Part shown: positions 25,357-35,625 of the stretch, piece by piece
Layout of the letters: the number at the start of each line of letters is the position of its first letter
Position numbering within the stretch: the stretch's first letter is position 1
From: Iris pallida
Lineage: Eukaryota > Streptophyta > Magnoliopsida > Asparagales > Iridaceae
Assembly: GCA_029216955.1 (NCBI GenBank)
Contig: JANAVB010010791.1
Location: forward strand, 8,993,593 to 9,057,592
Length of the DNA: 64,000 nt
Reading direction: 5' to 3'
Position numbers and translations under genes: made by a program
Notes under the pieces: generated by a model
Database searches by the model: none
What the model saw: only the letters and a program-made list of their open reading frames with translations
What the model was told of the DNA's origin: nothing

Positions 25357-26258
25357 CAGGAAATTACGTATAGGGGGGTGAAGTTTGATAAAATTATAGA
25401 AAAGAGGGTAAGTTTAGGAAAATTGCATATTAAGGGATGTGACGACATGAATAATGGCGCCACAAATTGGCACCCTATCTGGCGCCATTAGTGATGGCGC
25501 CAAGGGCCCCCCCTGGTGCCATCAGTGATGGCACCGGACCAGTTTGTCCTTACTTTTTTTTGACTTTTTCTCTCTTCCATGTGCCGTAATTTGCAGCATT
25601 ACGCCATTGTCCACGTTCACGCAACCGTACATCCGACTTATAATCAAATAACTACAAGCGAAACGAACTATATAAATAAACTCAAATTTAATATATAATA
25701 AAATAAAGAATAAATATTAATTCCTGAAAAATTACATCTCCTGTAAACACCAATCGAGATATGTGGCTCTTCCGTTTTTGCTCCTCTCTTTCAGTCGTCG
25801 GCCCACCGGGAATGCGACCATCGTTTACTGCAGCCATCCTCTTCAAGCGTCGTCCAAGAGAAGCTCCTGCAAATAACAATGTGAATTTATACATCTTTCT
25901 TCACTCTCCTCTCCTTATATAGATTTGAAGAACCGGAATGGAAAAAAAAAGTGACATGGAGGGGGGACAAATTGATTTGGGATAGCAAAAAGGTGACATA
26001 AAGTGACATAAATAACAAAAAGGTGACATAAAGTGACATAAATTGACGTGGCGGGAACAACCACTGGTCCGGCGCCATCAATGATGGCGCCGGGGGGGGG
26101 GGGGCGGCCCCTTGGCGCCATCACTAATGGCGCCAGATAGGGTGCCAATTTGTGGCGCCATCATTCATGTCGTCACATCCCTTTACTTGCAATTTCCCTA
26201 AACTTACCATCTTTTCTATAATTTTCTCAAACTTCACCCCCCTATATGTAATTTCCTG
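25357..26258. mobile_element. Non-autonomous Mutator-like element with long terminal inverted repeats
   Basis: The element begins CAGGAAATTAC and ends with its reverse complement. Terminal inverted repeats of 187 bp (25357-25543) and 196 bp (26063-26258) match almost fully. The 9-bp duplication GAATTAAAA (25348-25356 and 26259-26267) is the hallmark of Mutator insertion; the other SIRE LTR has the single site GAATTGAAA. Both arms contain several GGCGCCAT..ATGGCGCC palindromes, and the right arm has a run of about 17 G. The 520-bp centre has no transposase, so it must be moved by one elsewhere. Confidence 0.93.
25688..25894 (-). CDS. Small ORF inside the Mutator-like element
   Basis: An ATG at 25894 lies about 25 nt after a TATA-like CTATATAAGG on the minus strand and opens a frame of 68 codons with a basic middle (RRLKRMAAVNDGRI). 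TTATTTGCAG/GAG just inside the frame could be a splice acceptor, so this may be a captured gene fragment (promoter plus exon). No domain is recognised. Confidence 0.25.
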   Translation of the reverse strand: MYKFTLLFAGASLGRRLKRMAAVNDGRIPGGPTTEREEQKRKSHISRLVFTGDVIFQELIFILYFIIY

Positions 26259-26834
26259 GAATTAAAATGATCAAAATCCTTCTCTATTTATAGGAGTTCC
26301 AAAGGCAGACTTCTGTCAGAATTCGAGCAGAATTCGGGCAGAACTCTTTGAGCAAATCTCGGTCAAATCCGCAACTGCAGGAGGACCAAGTTCCAAAGAT
26401 TCAAAATCACAACGGCCACCAACCGAACTCCGGCCGAGCTCTGGCCGAACTCGGTCCGAGTTCTGTCAGGGTTAAGTCAGGGTTTAGTTAGGGTTTTGAA
26501 AAAGCTTTTGGTGATTTTTGAAAACCTTTTTGAAAACCTTTTTGTAAACCTTTTTGAGAGGTCATTTTAAAAACATTTTGAACTCATTTGAGGGTAGCCT
26601 ATTTGCCAGTACGACTCAGTGTACAACATATTCCTAGACTCAAATAAAATGAAAAATACATTGCATAAGAAATTACAGACTCGAGTAGGCAAACAGATCT
26701 TCGGTCTTGAATGGAGTGGATAGCCAATCTTGATCATATCTAAGAATCCGAGATGTCCCGACTAGCTTTGTATATCCAGACAAAGTGTGATCAATTATTA
26801 AAATCAGGTTGACCATATGACCAATGGGCCAACA

Positions 26835-26877
26835 GTAACCACTTCTCGTGCCCCTTCACTGGGTGTGGGTCTTGACA
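26835..26877 (+). repeat. G1 5' LTR, terminal fragment after the SIRE insertion
   Basis: Starts with the second copy of GTAAC and ends TCTTGACA, matching the last 43 bases of the 3' LTR (to 35447). Confidence 0.9.
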
Positions 26878-27125
26878 CGTTTTTAGTGGTGGCCCATGCA
26901 GGTCCTAGTTAGAATTGTGGTGGTATTCGAACTAGAGTATCACTGCAGCCTACAGTAGGATTAGGATATTTTTTGAAGGTACTCAATCACATTAGGAAAA
27001 ACTCTTAATCAGATTTCTTTTATCTAAATTTGCTGCTTATTGTCTTCCCTTGAATATAAACTGTCCTCCTTTGCTATTTTGACTCAATTCTCAGAAATTG
27101 TTTTCTTGTTTGATCTGCCTCCAGG
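26878..27125 (+). other. G1 leader: shared primer-side block and splice acceptor before gag
   Basis: Nine bases inside the LTR is TGGTGGCCCATGCAGG, a block found at the same place in F and, reversed, in A, C and D. It starts TGG as primer sites do, but I cannot assign the tRNA. The leader ends in a pyrimidine-rich run closing with TCTGCCTCCAG at 27124, one base before the gag ATG, which has the form of a 3' splice site. Confidence 0.6.
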
Positions 27126-28330
27126 ATGGTCGAGACTAGATCACATCGCCCAGTTCAGGGGGACACTGATGAGAGGTCTGTCACCTCTCGTCCTCAGCAG
27201 CCAGCCCCCGGTACCGCAGACCCAGTCATGCCAATTGGGGTGGGTGTTTCAGTTGCATTCGGAGGAGCCCCTCCACCAGCAGTATACAGGCAGAGTCCGG
27301 TGATTCCGGAGATGCTCCAACAGCAGCAGCCACTTTTGGGATCCGTTGACGCAGTCCAGCTGTTTACTTTCTTCCAGCAGTTCATGGAGGCCCAGCAGCA
27401 ACGTCAGACGACAGAGGTCAGTCGGGGCATCGATCTGGCCCTGACGACAGTTGAGATGGTAGCAGCTCAGCATGCGGCAGTTCAGCAGCCATATCAGCCG
27501 AAGGAGAAAGGCATCCAAGTTTTTCAGAAGATGCACCTGCGGGACTTCAGGGGTATAGAGGGCATCTTGTACGCTGATGAGTAGATTAAGCATATGGTGG
27601 AGATTTTCAGGCTGACGAAGATTCCAGCGAGACTACAGATCGAGGCGACGGCCAGTATGATACAGGATTTGTCTTGTATATGGTACTAGACCGACCCGAG
27701 GGTTGGTACACCTGGGCAGACTTGGACAGCCTTCAAGAAGCTATTAAAGGAGAAGTATTTCCCTGACGCAGCGCTTGGTGCCCTCGAGACTCAGTTCGAG
27801 GCTTTAGTATAGGGCAGTCAGACTGTCGAGGAGTATGCAGGAGAGTTTTGCCGTCTGGGCAGGTTTATCGATGGATTATCTGAGGCGATGAAGGCCAGGA
27901 GGTTCAGGAAGGGACTAGTCAAGGAGGTGAAGTCCTATACCAAGAGTGCCTGCAGCGCCACTTTTGAGAAGATCTTGGTGGGTGCCTTAGCAGGAGAGGA
28001 TGATCTTGAGCTGAGGCTCAAGAGGGGGCGAGACACTCAGGGAGCCAGTGGTAGCGGAGGATCGGCCAAGAGGTCGCACTTTCAGCAGCAGCAGCAGCAG
28101 CACCACCAGTAGAGACAGTTCTAGGGTCAGGGCCGTGCACCTTTCCAACAGGTGCAGCAGCAGCCGAGGGTTCAGCCGTAGGCACTTAGGCAGCAGCCTG
28201 TCAATTGTGGTTTCTATAAGAAGCCAGGGCATGTGTGGAATGACTGCAGGAAGAGGCTTAGGAGGTGCCTACTATGTGGTTCGGCAGAGCACCAGTTGAG
28301 GGAGTGCCCTCTATCTTCGGGGCGAGTAGC
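27126..28330 (+). pseudogene. G1 gag
   Basis: The ATG at 27126 begins MVETRSHRPVQ, like F. The chromovirus gag core is recognisable (DFRGIEGILYADE, then FCRLGRFIDGLSEAMKARRFRKG). Stops at 27582 and near 27690, 27810, 28110, 28123 and 28180 mostly fit TGG or CAG changed to TAG. The knuckle reads CGFYKKPGHVWNDC, its second Cys replaced by Tyr, followed by a second one, CLLCGSAEHQLREC. A CAG-rich Gln tract lies at 28080-28110 and more at 28150-28200. Confidence 0.85.
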
Positions 28331-28399
28331 TCAGGGAGCGGGGGCCAGAGCCCCAGCAGTTCAGCAGAAGGGACCGCTGCCGACACAGCAGCAGCGGTT

Positions 28400-30240
28400 C
28401 GTGAAGCACCAACAGCAGGCCAGGGGAGGCCAGCAGGGGCAAGCTTTCACCATGGCGGCCAAGGATACAGAGGTTATTGGGGAGCTGATCGCAGGTTCTG
28501 TTCTACTTGACTCTATTCCAGCTTTCACCTTATTTGATTTTGGGGCTTCCTACAGTTTTATGTCTATATTATTTGTTGTTAGACACTGTCTAGTATCTGA
28601 ATCCTTGCCTAGGACCTGCAAGATCATGACCGGTGGTGGAATTATCCTCATGAGTGATGTTTGCAGAGGGCAGAGTATTATTTTGGGAGGCCGAGAGTTA
28701 GAGGTGAGTCTGCTCGTAATGCCACTACCGAACTACGATATCGTATTAGGTATGGATTGGTTAAGCAGGCATCACGCCAGCATAGATTGTCGTAAGGGTA
28801 GAGTTCTGTTCGGAGCGCCAGGAGTGCCAGAGTTCGAGTTCACCCGACGGCAGGCGGAGCAGAGCAGCGGGCTTTTCTGCGAAGTTTCAGTCGAGGAGCA
28901 GGCGGTTCCACATCCTTTGATTACGGAGTTCATGGACGTCTTTCCAGAGGAGTTGTCAGGACTTCCATCGGACAGGGATATTAAGTTCTCGATAGACTTG
29001 GTTCCCGGCACGGAGCCAATTTCTCAGCATGTCTATCGAGTAAACAATAGTGAGTTAGTAGAATTGAAGAAGCAGGTGGATGAGCTGCAGGACAAGGGCT
29101 ATCCGATGGAGTTTTTCACCTTGGGGTGCTCCGGTACTCTTCGTACCCAAGAAGGATGGGTCAATACGGATGTGTATCGACTACAGGGCACTCAACAACC
29201 TCATGATCAAGAACAGATACCCACTGTCGCGGATTGATGATCTTTTTGATCAGTAGAGCAGAGCTCGAGTTTTCTCAAAGATTGATCTGAGGTCAGGTTA
29301 TCATCAGGTAAAGGTAAAGAAGGAGGATATCTCGAAGACCGCATTAAGAGTATGGTCAGTTTGAGTTCTTGGTTATGCCGTTTGGGATGACCAATGCCCC
29401 GGCGGTATTTATGAACTTGATGAACAAGGTGTTCCACCAGTACTTGGACAAGTTCGTGGTAGTGTTCATCGATGATATCCTGGTGCATTCGAAGACTGAG
29501 GAGGAGCATGAGGATCACTTGAGAGTGGTTCTGGAGACACTCAGGAGGGAGGAGCTTTATGGCAAGCTCTCGAAGTGCGAGTTCTTTCTGGACAGAGTTG
29601 ACTTCTTAGGTCATATGGTGACTGGAGATGGGTTCTCAGTGGACCCGAAGAAGATTACGGTAGTTGAGGCTTGGTCGGTACCGAGTTCAGTAGCAGAGAT
29701 CAGGAGCTTCTTGGGACTGGCAGGCTATTATAGGAGGTTTATGCAGGATTTCTCCCGGATTGTAGAGCCGTTGACTTGGCTGACCCAGAAGGATACAGAG
29801 TTTATTTGGTCAGGGAAGTGTCAGGTCGCTTTTTATGAGTTGAAGAAGCGGCTGACGACAGCTCCGATTCTGATATTGTCATCAGGATCGGGAGGGTTCA
29901 CTATCTACAGTGACGCCTCAGGGAAGGGTTTAGGTTGTGTCTTACAGCAGCATGAGAAGGTAATTGCCTATGCTTCTAGGCAGTTATGTCCCCATGAGAA
30001 GAACTACCCTACCCAGGACTTGGAGTTGGTAGCAGTGATATTTGCTTTGAAGTTGTGGAAACACTACTTATATGGAGAGAGGGTAGAGATCTTCACAGAT
30101 CATAAGAGCTTGAAGTATGTGTTTACACAGAAGGAGCTCAACATGAGGCAGCACAGGTGGTTGGAGTTGATGAAGGACTTTAACATTTTACTATAGAATC
30201 ACCCAGGGAAGGCCAATGTGGTTGCCGATGCCTTGAGTAG
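28400..30240 (+). pseudogene. G1 protease, reverse transcriptase and RNase H
   Basis: Protease: the catalytic triad region reads FDFGASYSF, so the Ser of D-S-G is replaced by Phe and the enzyme would be inactive; F keeps FDSGASHSF. The linker to RT (PNYDIVLGMDWL) is typical. A frameshift near 29100 and a small deletion near 29345 precede the RT core. [19 protein letters not shown] and the catalytic FIDD at 29465-29476. RNase [16 protein letters not shown], then a conserved Glu in [12 protein letters not shown] and [13 protein letters not shown] at 30193 separates it from VVADALSR. Confidence 0.88.
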
Positions 30241-30289
30241 GTATCCGACAACCATATATTTGACTATGGATCGTCACTTGCTAGCAGAT

Positions 30290-31889
30290 TTGGAGAGCCT
30301 GGGGATTGAGGTGATTGTGTCAGGAGTTTAGATGCAGATATGGGGCCTTCAGATTCAGTCGGACTTGATAGAGAGGATCAAGTCGACGCAGTTCAAGGAT
30401 GTTGCTCTACGGTGTATCCGAGAGCAGGTTCGAGCAGGGCTGGTGGATGGTGAGTTTACACTTGCAGAGGATGGTGCTTTGAGGTACGGTTTCAACCTGT
30501 TTGTGCCCAGTAAAGAGCTCAGGGAGTAGGTCATACAAGAGGCCCATCGATCTCAGTACTCTATACATCCTGGTGCCAACAAGATATACAAGGATCTGAG
30601 GGAGCACGTTTGGTAGTATGGGATGAAGCGGGAGGTAGCTCGCTTCGTAGGCAGGTGTTTGGTCTGTCAGCAGGTCAAGATAGAGAGGCAGAGGCCAGGA
30701 GGTTTGTTGCAGCCATTGCCCATTCCAGAGTGGAAGTAGAAACATATCACGATAGATTTTGTATCTGGATTGCCGCGTACACCTAGAGGGAAAGACGTGA
30801 TTTAGGTCATCATAGACAGGTTGACCAAATCGGCCTACTTTTTGCTATTTAAAGTGGGTACATCTACTGAGAGGCTTGCAGAGATGTACATACGGTAGAT
30901 TGTCAGGATTCATGGAGTTCCGGTCAGCATCGTCTCGGATCGGGATAGTCGCTTTACTTCCTATTTCTGGCGGAGTCTGCAGACTAGTTTGGGTACTTAG
31001 CTCAAGTTTAGTACTGCATAGCACCCTCAAACGGACAGACAGTCAGAGAGGACTATTCAGATGCTCGAGGACATGCTGCGAACGTATGTCTTAGATTTCG
31101 GAGGATCTTGGAAGGATCACCTGTACTTGGTGGAGTTTGCTTACAACAACAATTTTCAGGCCAGCATTAAGATGTCATCCTTCGAGGCACTATACGGGCG
31201 TAGGTGTCGTACATCCTTATCTTGGGATGATGTTGGAGAGCGAGCTTTATTGGGACCTGATATGGTTGTTGACGCAGTCGAGAAGGTGAAGCTCATTAAG
31301 GACAGACTTCGCGTGGCGCAGGGCAAACATTGGCATTGGGCCGATAGCCATCGGAGGCCTTTGGAGTTTGAGGTACAGATTAGAGATAGGATTAGAAGTA
31401 GGTTGTTTGTTGTGTTTGTTTGGTTATGTTAGATTATTTAGTAACTTGAGACCTTGTTTGTGTTTAGGTCGGAGATATGATTTTTTAAGGATATCTTCGA
31501 CTCGTGGTACCATACGTTTTGGTGGAGGTGGGAAGCTTATCCCGCGCTTCATCGGACCTTTCGTGATCAGCAGGAGAGTCGGTGACGTGGCTTACATGCT
31601 AGACTTGCCATCTGCACTAGTGGGTGTCCACAACGTATTCTACGTATCACAGTTGAGACGGTACGTGGCTGATCCTAGCCATGTACTTGACCATTCGGAG
31701 ATTGAGGTGGGACCTACTCTCAGTTATCCAGAGCAGCCAGTGGAGATTCTGGATCACCGAGAGACGGTACTGAGAAACCAGGTGATACCCTTGGTTTGTG
31801 TCGCATGGAGCCATCATTCTCCAGGAGAGTCTACCTGGGAGCGAGAGGATGAGATGTGCGAGCGATACCCTTATCTTTTTGGACCTTGA
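30290..31889 (+). pseudogene. G1 integrase with C-terminal chromodomain, interrupted by an intron
   Basis: The zinc-binding region spans 30540-30680 (HRSQYSIHPG, then CLVCQQ). The catalytic core shows TIDFVSGL, SDRDSRF and SERTIQ, the D-D-E residues; five stops lie among them. The end LEFE joins VGDMIFLRI across a 95-bp intron (31373-31467); only after removal does the frame continue to the stop at 31889. The last part, about 31702-31880, is a chromodomain (EILDHRE, VAWSHHSPGESTWERE), which in chromoviruses directs integration to heterochromatin. All of this part after the intron is open. Confidence 0.88.
31373..31467 (+). other. Intron in G1 integrase (95 bp)
   Basis: TTTGAG/GTACAG at the 5' end and GTGTTTAG/GTCGG at the 3' end, T-rich (polypyrimidine) before the acceptor. 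Its length is not a multiple of three, and removing it restores the family's EFEVGD motif. F has an intron of 94 bp at the identical codon boundary. Confidence 0.8.
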
Positions 31890-31956
31890 GGTATGATTGT
31901 CTATCCTTCTTATCAGTTTAGTTTCACCTTTTTAATTTCTAAGACAAAATTCTTTT

Positions 31957-31970
31957 AAGGAGGGTAGATT
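31957..31970 (+). other. G1 polypurine tract
   Basis: AAGGAGGGTAGATT lies directly before the 3' LTR. Upstream is a decayed form of the AATTTCGAGGACGAAATT inverted repeat seen in A, C and F. Confidence 0.85.
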
Positions 31971-32279
31971 TGTCACTACCACATTTTAGCTTAAGGGTAT
32001 TTTGGTTATTTTGTAAATTTTGAATTTATTTTGAATTATTGAAGTGATAATTGTTATTTTTGACTTTTGTTAGTTGAGACTTTGGAGACTAACCTATATG
32101 TTGACTCTAGCTATGGTGACTTGAATAGCATGGTGGGACCCTAGTCTAACTTAATTCAACCCAAGTTAAGTTACTTAAAATCAAGTTTCAAATAGAAGGA
32201 TAAATGAATAGGTTCATAGGACTTTTGACTCATGAATTAATTTCCATTACCAATGAGACTTGGCCCAAGCCCACTTGTC

Positions 32280-32600
32280 AAAACCCTAACCCTAATTCTT
32301 CCTTTAGTGGCCGGCCACCTAGGGCTTCCCCCACTATATAATATCTCTTCCTATTGTTCTTGCCTCTTTTGTATCAAACCAACATTGGAAAAGGAAATGT
32401 ATTGTCATTCTTCCCCAATCCATAACTATCCTATTTTAATTCCTTTTTTACTCTAGTTTCTTGCATTAGATTCTAATCCTACTCTATTTTCTATTTATGG
32501 AGAGAAATCTCAGCTTTGGAACAATTTGGAGATTTGGGCTTGCAAGGAGAATCATCCTATTTGGGGCTTTTCTTGTCATTTGACACACTATAGGTAAACC
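32280..32600 (+). promoter_or_regulatory. G1 LTR promoter: telo-box, TATA, leader, splice-donor candidate
   Basis: AAACCCTAACCCTAA precedes TATATAA at 32334-32340. The leader then runs 254 nt to ACACTATAG/GTAAACC, donor first base 32594. In the equivalent LTR E the TATA-to-donor distance is 247 nt. In an intact element the donor would pair with the acceptor before gag (27124). Confidence 0.5.
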
Positions 32601-33906
32601 CTCTAAATTGTGTTTTTATTCTGATTTCTTTGCATACAAAACTAGATCTAGGTTTCCCCTAGCTGTGATGTGTGATTTGTGTAATTTTGCATTGATTTCG
32701 TGTCCGTATCGGATATGTATCCTAATCTAGTTCTAGGTGTCTGTGAAAATGTCTCAATGGATTTTATTTTAATATTTTTGAAAAGTAATTAAATAGATTT
32801 GTTGTTTTATATGTGCATATTAATTTCCCCATGACTGAGCCACTTTTTGAGTCGTGTCCGTGTCCAAAATGGATACGAACACGCTGCACGATACCCCGAT
32901 CGAGTGTCCTGCTGCTCGGGGTGGATTTCTCTGTGTCCGCACCACTTGGACACGTGCCATTTGACACACAGCAGTGGGACATGACTGAAACATCATTCCC
33001 CAAGTGTCGTGCCAAATGGTGGCGTGTCAGACACGTATTTCATCATGCACGGGTTTGACACAGTGACTGTGCGCGTGTGAAAACACGATTGATACGCGTA
33101 TCGTATCGCGTACACACGTGGCCGTTGTGTCTCGTGGTGTGTCAACTATGTAGCCCTACACGTGGGCTACACGTGTGCATGACCACGTGGTATGAGGTGT
33201 CGTGTGTCGTATCCACGACACCTGTGTCTCGAAGTACGACGTAGTGTACCTGTGTGTGTATTTCGTGTGTTTGCTGGATTCGACACGTCGCGTCCTGCAT
33301 CCTAGGACACGATACGACCTGTATAGCATGTGTACACTTACACGACACATTACCAACCAATTAATTTAAATATTAGTTGTATTTGAACTCGAAATCATGG
33401 GTTCCCCCAAATTTCTGATACTAGTTCACTGTAGGTTGATTTTCTGAGATTTCGAATTAGGTTTACTGTTTTTCTTGATGATTAATTGAAATGTTGGTAC
33501 ACCTATATACATCTGAGCTTAGTGGCATGCTAGGATTCATGAATTGTATTAGATTATGGGTTTCGATCTTCATGAAACTGATTTGTGTACACTTAAAACT
33601 GGGAATTGATAAACTGTCATGTGTGCATTGATATATATCACACACACACACATGATGCTGAAAACTGGAAATCAATTCCTGTTACACTAATTTCTGAAAC
33701 ATTCACACTATTTTCTCTACACACACACACCCTCTTCCTGCCACACACAGGAACCTATATCCATGTACACACTATTGACACACACACACACATATAGATA
33801 TCTATCACTCTATATCTCTCTCTCTAATTATGTATATATATATATATAGTATCTATAATTTTGCTAGAGAAATATGTAATATATATATATACAAATTGCC
33901 TATATG

Positions 33907-33960
<54 letters not shown>

Positions 33961-34841
33961 CCTATATTATTTTAACATATATATATGTGGTAATTAAATA
34001 TGTGTGTTGCCAATATAGATTGTATATGGCATATAGCCTATGTGTATATGGAATATATACACATGAGTTTTGTGTGTTGATAGCTTGTGTGGCATTGTGA
34101 TGATGTGTGAATGCTAGATAGGTATGGTTAGGTATAGTGAGACTTGTCTGGGTTAGGTTTGACCTAGTTTGACTAGTGTAGTTGATTAGAGTTGACCAAA
34201 GGTTGACTTTAGCCTAGATTGACCCAAACATCATGTATAATGCATTGTAGAAGTCTATTTTACCATTTTGGATATGTTGTGACTTGTGCTGTTCTAATAA
34301 GAGCCAGACACCACTCCTCAGGCAGTATTTTATGCCAGATACTCAGGATATCTGGCGAGTACATTCTCTGACCGTTTCATACTTGATAGGATTTACATTT
34401 ACGCTCTAGATTACTTTACTTAATGTATCCCATCATGAGATATTATCCCCCTTGGGAGCATCGGGTTACAGTATGTCATGTGCGTTTCACTTTCATCATG
34501 TACTTTGGTGCTTTCACCATTCATGTACACTCTCGTGATTCATGTACTCTCATGTTCACGGAGACCCCATGTATACAATCATGTGCACCCTATTATGGGC
34601 CTTTATGTGATATCAGGTACAATAACATAACCTGTCTGGATCCTTGTGTATTGATTGGGGTACGGAAGAGTATAAATGGTCATGTGAACAATTCCAAAGT
34701 AGTATACTCATGTGCAAACTCTTAGATTACTCATATGCAAATTTAAGCCGTTCACATGTCTATCTTGTACTCTAAATCACTAGTTCACTGTTAGTTCTCG
34801 ACTATAGTATCTATTTACATTATCGTTCTCTCTTTTACTTT

Positions 34842-35081
34842 ATGTATATTCTTCAGCGTTTCATGTATCTTACTCTATTGCATATTTATATATCCTGTCA
34901 TATTATGAACTGCATAAGATGTACTGTGCTCGCTTCCGTCCTGACTGGACCTGTTGAAAATATTACAGATGACATTGAGGAGTTCTGTCCCACATACTAT
35001 GGAGCAGGCCTAAATGACACATGTGAGTTGGACTCCCAGGAGGACCCAGCACTTGTAGAGGACATTACCCCAGTAGTCTAG
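34842..35081 (+). CDS. LTR-borne short ORF with acidic C-terminus (G1 3' LTR)
   Basis: Same frame as in the 5' LTR, still open after the two LTRs diverged: 79 codons, acidic end from 34965 to TAG 35079-35081. Three residues of the acidic part differ from the 5' copy. Confidence 0.4.
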   Translation: MYILQRFMYLTLLHIYISCHIMNCIRCTVLASVLTGPVENITDDIEEFCPTYYGAGLNDTCELDSQEDPALVEDITPVV

Positions 35082-35625
35082 GCTAGTTAGCTAGACCAGT
35101 ATCTTACTTATCATTCTGTCATGTTTGGATACACTTGTATTTATTTAGGGATTTATTATTTTGGATATTGTGGAGTTGTTTATCTTAGATACTTAGTTTC
35201 TTTCTCTTATCTTGTATTCCATCTGTGGATTTTGTTGAGATATTATCTATCTATCTTATCGTACTTTCTTCCTTAGCTGTGATTGTGTTATACTTTATAT
35301 TATTCCTCCATTCGAAGAGTATAAATATATAGGTACCTTATAACTGTTAGATGTATGTGACCTAGGACAGCGTTCTACCGCCGACACTGCGGTGTAGGCT
35401 AGACGTAACCACATCTCGTGCCCCTACACTGGGTGCGGGTCGTGACAGGCCATCTGTTGGTAGACTTCTTCTTCTTCTTCTCGCAGAACTGAGAGAGAAA
35501 GTTGGGTTCGTAGTCCACCGTCTTTGATTGGGGCTTTTGTAAGGGGGATCCCAGGAAGCCATGTTGGATGAAACACACAGTGGCTTTTCATCGTCAGAGA
35601 AACGCAGCCATCGAAACACGGACTT

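Larger units (their letters stand above)
16304..26834 (-). mobile_element. SIRE/Maximus-type Ty1/copia element with an extra 3' ORF
   Basis: LTRs at 16304-17366 and 24850-26834 (the latter enlarged by a Mutator-like insertion) flank, on the minus strand, a Met-tRNA primer site, gag with a coiled-coil segment, copia-order pol (protease, integrase, RT, RNase H), an additional ORF, and a purine tract. The target duplication GTAAC lies at 16299-16303 and 26835-26839. Joining the flanks restores G1 LTR sequence as seen at 35390-35420, which proves insertion there. The left LTR begins TA instead of TG, a point mutation. All ORFs carry nonsense changes. Confidence 0.93.
24850..26834 (-). repeat. SIRE 5' LTR (minus sense), split by a Mutator-like element
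   Basis: The plus strand starts TGTAGGAACG and ends CCAACA. Without the 902-bp insert and its 9-bp duplication it is 1074 bp, against 1063 for the partner; the difference is mainly a 12-bp GAACTC-type repeat unit near 26430. The TATA (minus CCTATAAATAGAG) is at 26282-26294. Confidence 0.92.
14023..35447 (+). mobile_element. Element G1: Tekay-type Ty3/gypsy chromovirus, nested and decayed
   Basis: Long LTRs (complete 3' copy 3477 bp) flank gag, protease, reverse transcriptase, RNase H, integrase and a C-terminal chromodomain, the order of plant chromoviruses; long LTRs plus chromodomain fit the Tekay/Del clade. The 5' LTR lacks its first 1.23 kb (break at about 14023) and is split at 16303/26835 by a SIRE element. 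The lost part holds the TATA box and splice-donor candidate, so G1 cannot be driven from its own 5' LTR. The coding region has many stops and frameshifts. Confidence 0.88.
31971..35447 (+). repeat. G1 3' LTR (3477 bp)
   Basis: Starts TGTCACTACC, ends GGGTCGTGACA. In order: telo-box AAACCCTAACCCTAA (32280-32294), a GGCCGGCC palindrome, TATATAA (32334), splice-donor candidate CTATAG/GTAAAC (32594), a region dense in GTGTCC/GACACG (32840-33330), TA tract (33908-33958), W-box cluster (34140-34230), conserved ATTGATTGGGG block (about 34650), acidic ORF, and a short hairpin CCGCC..GCGG (35380-35394). No element gene. Confidence 0.9.
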
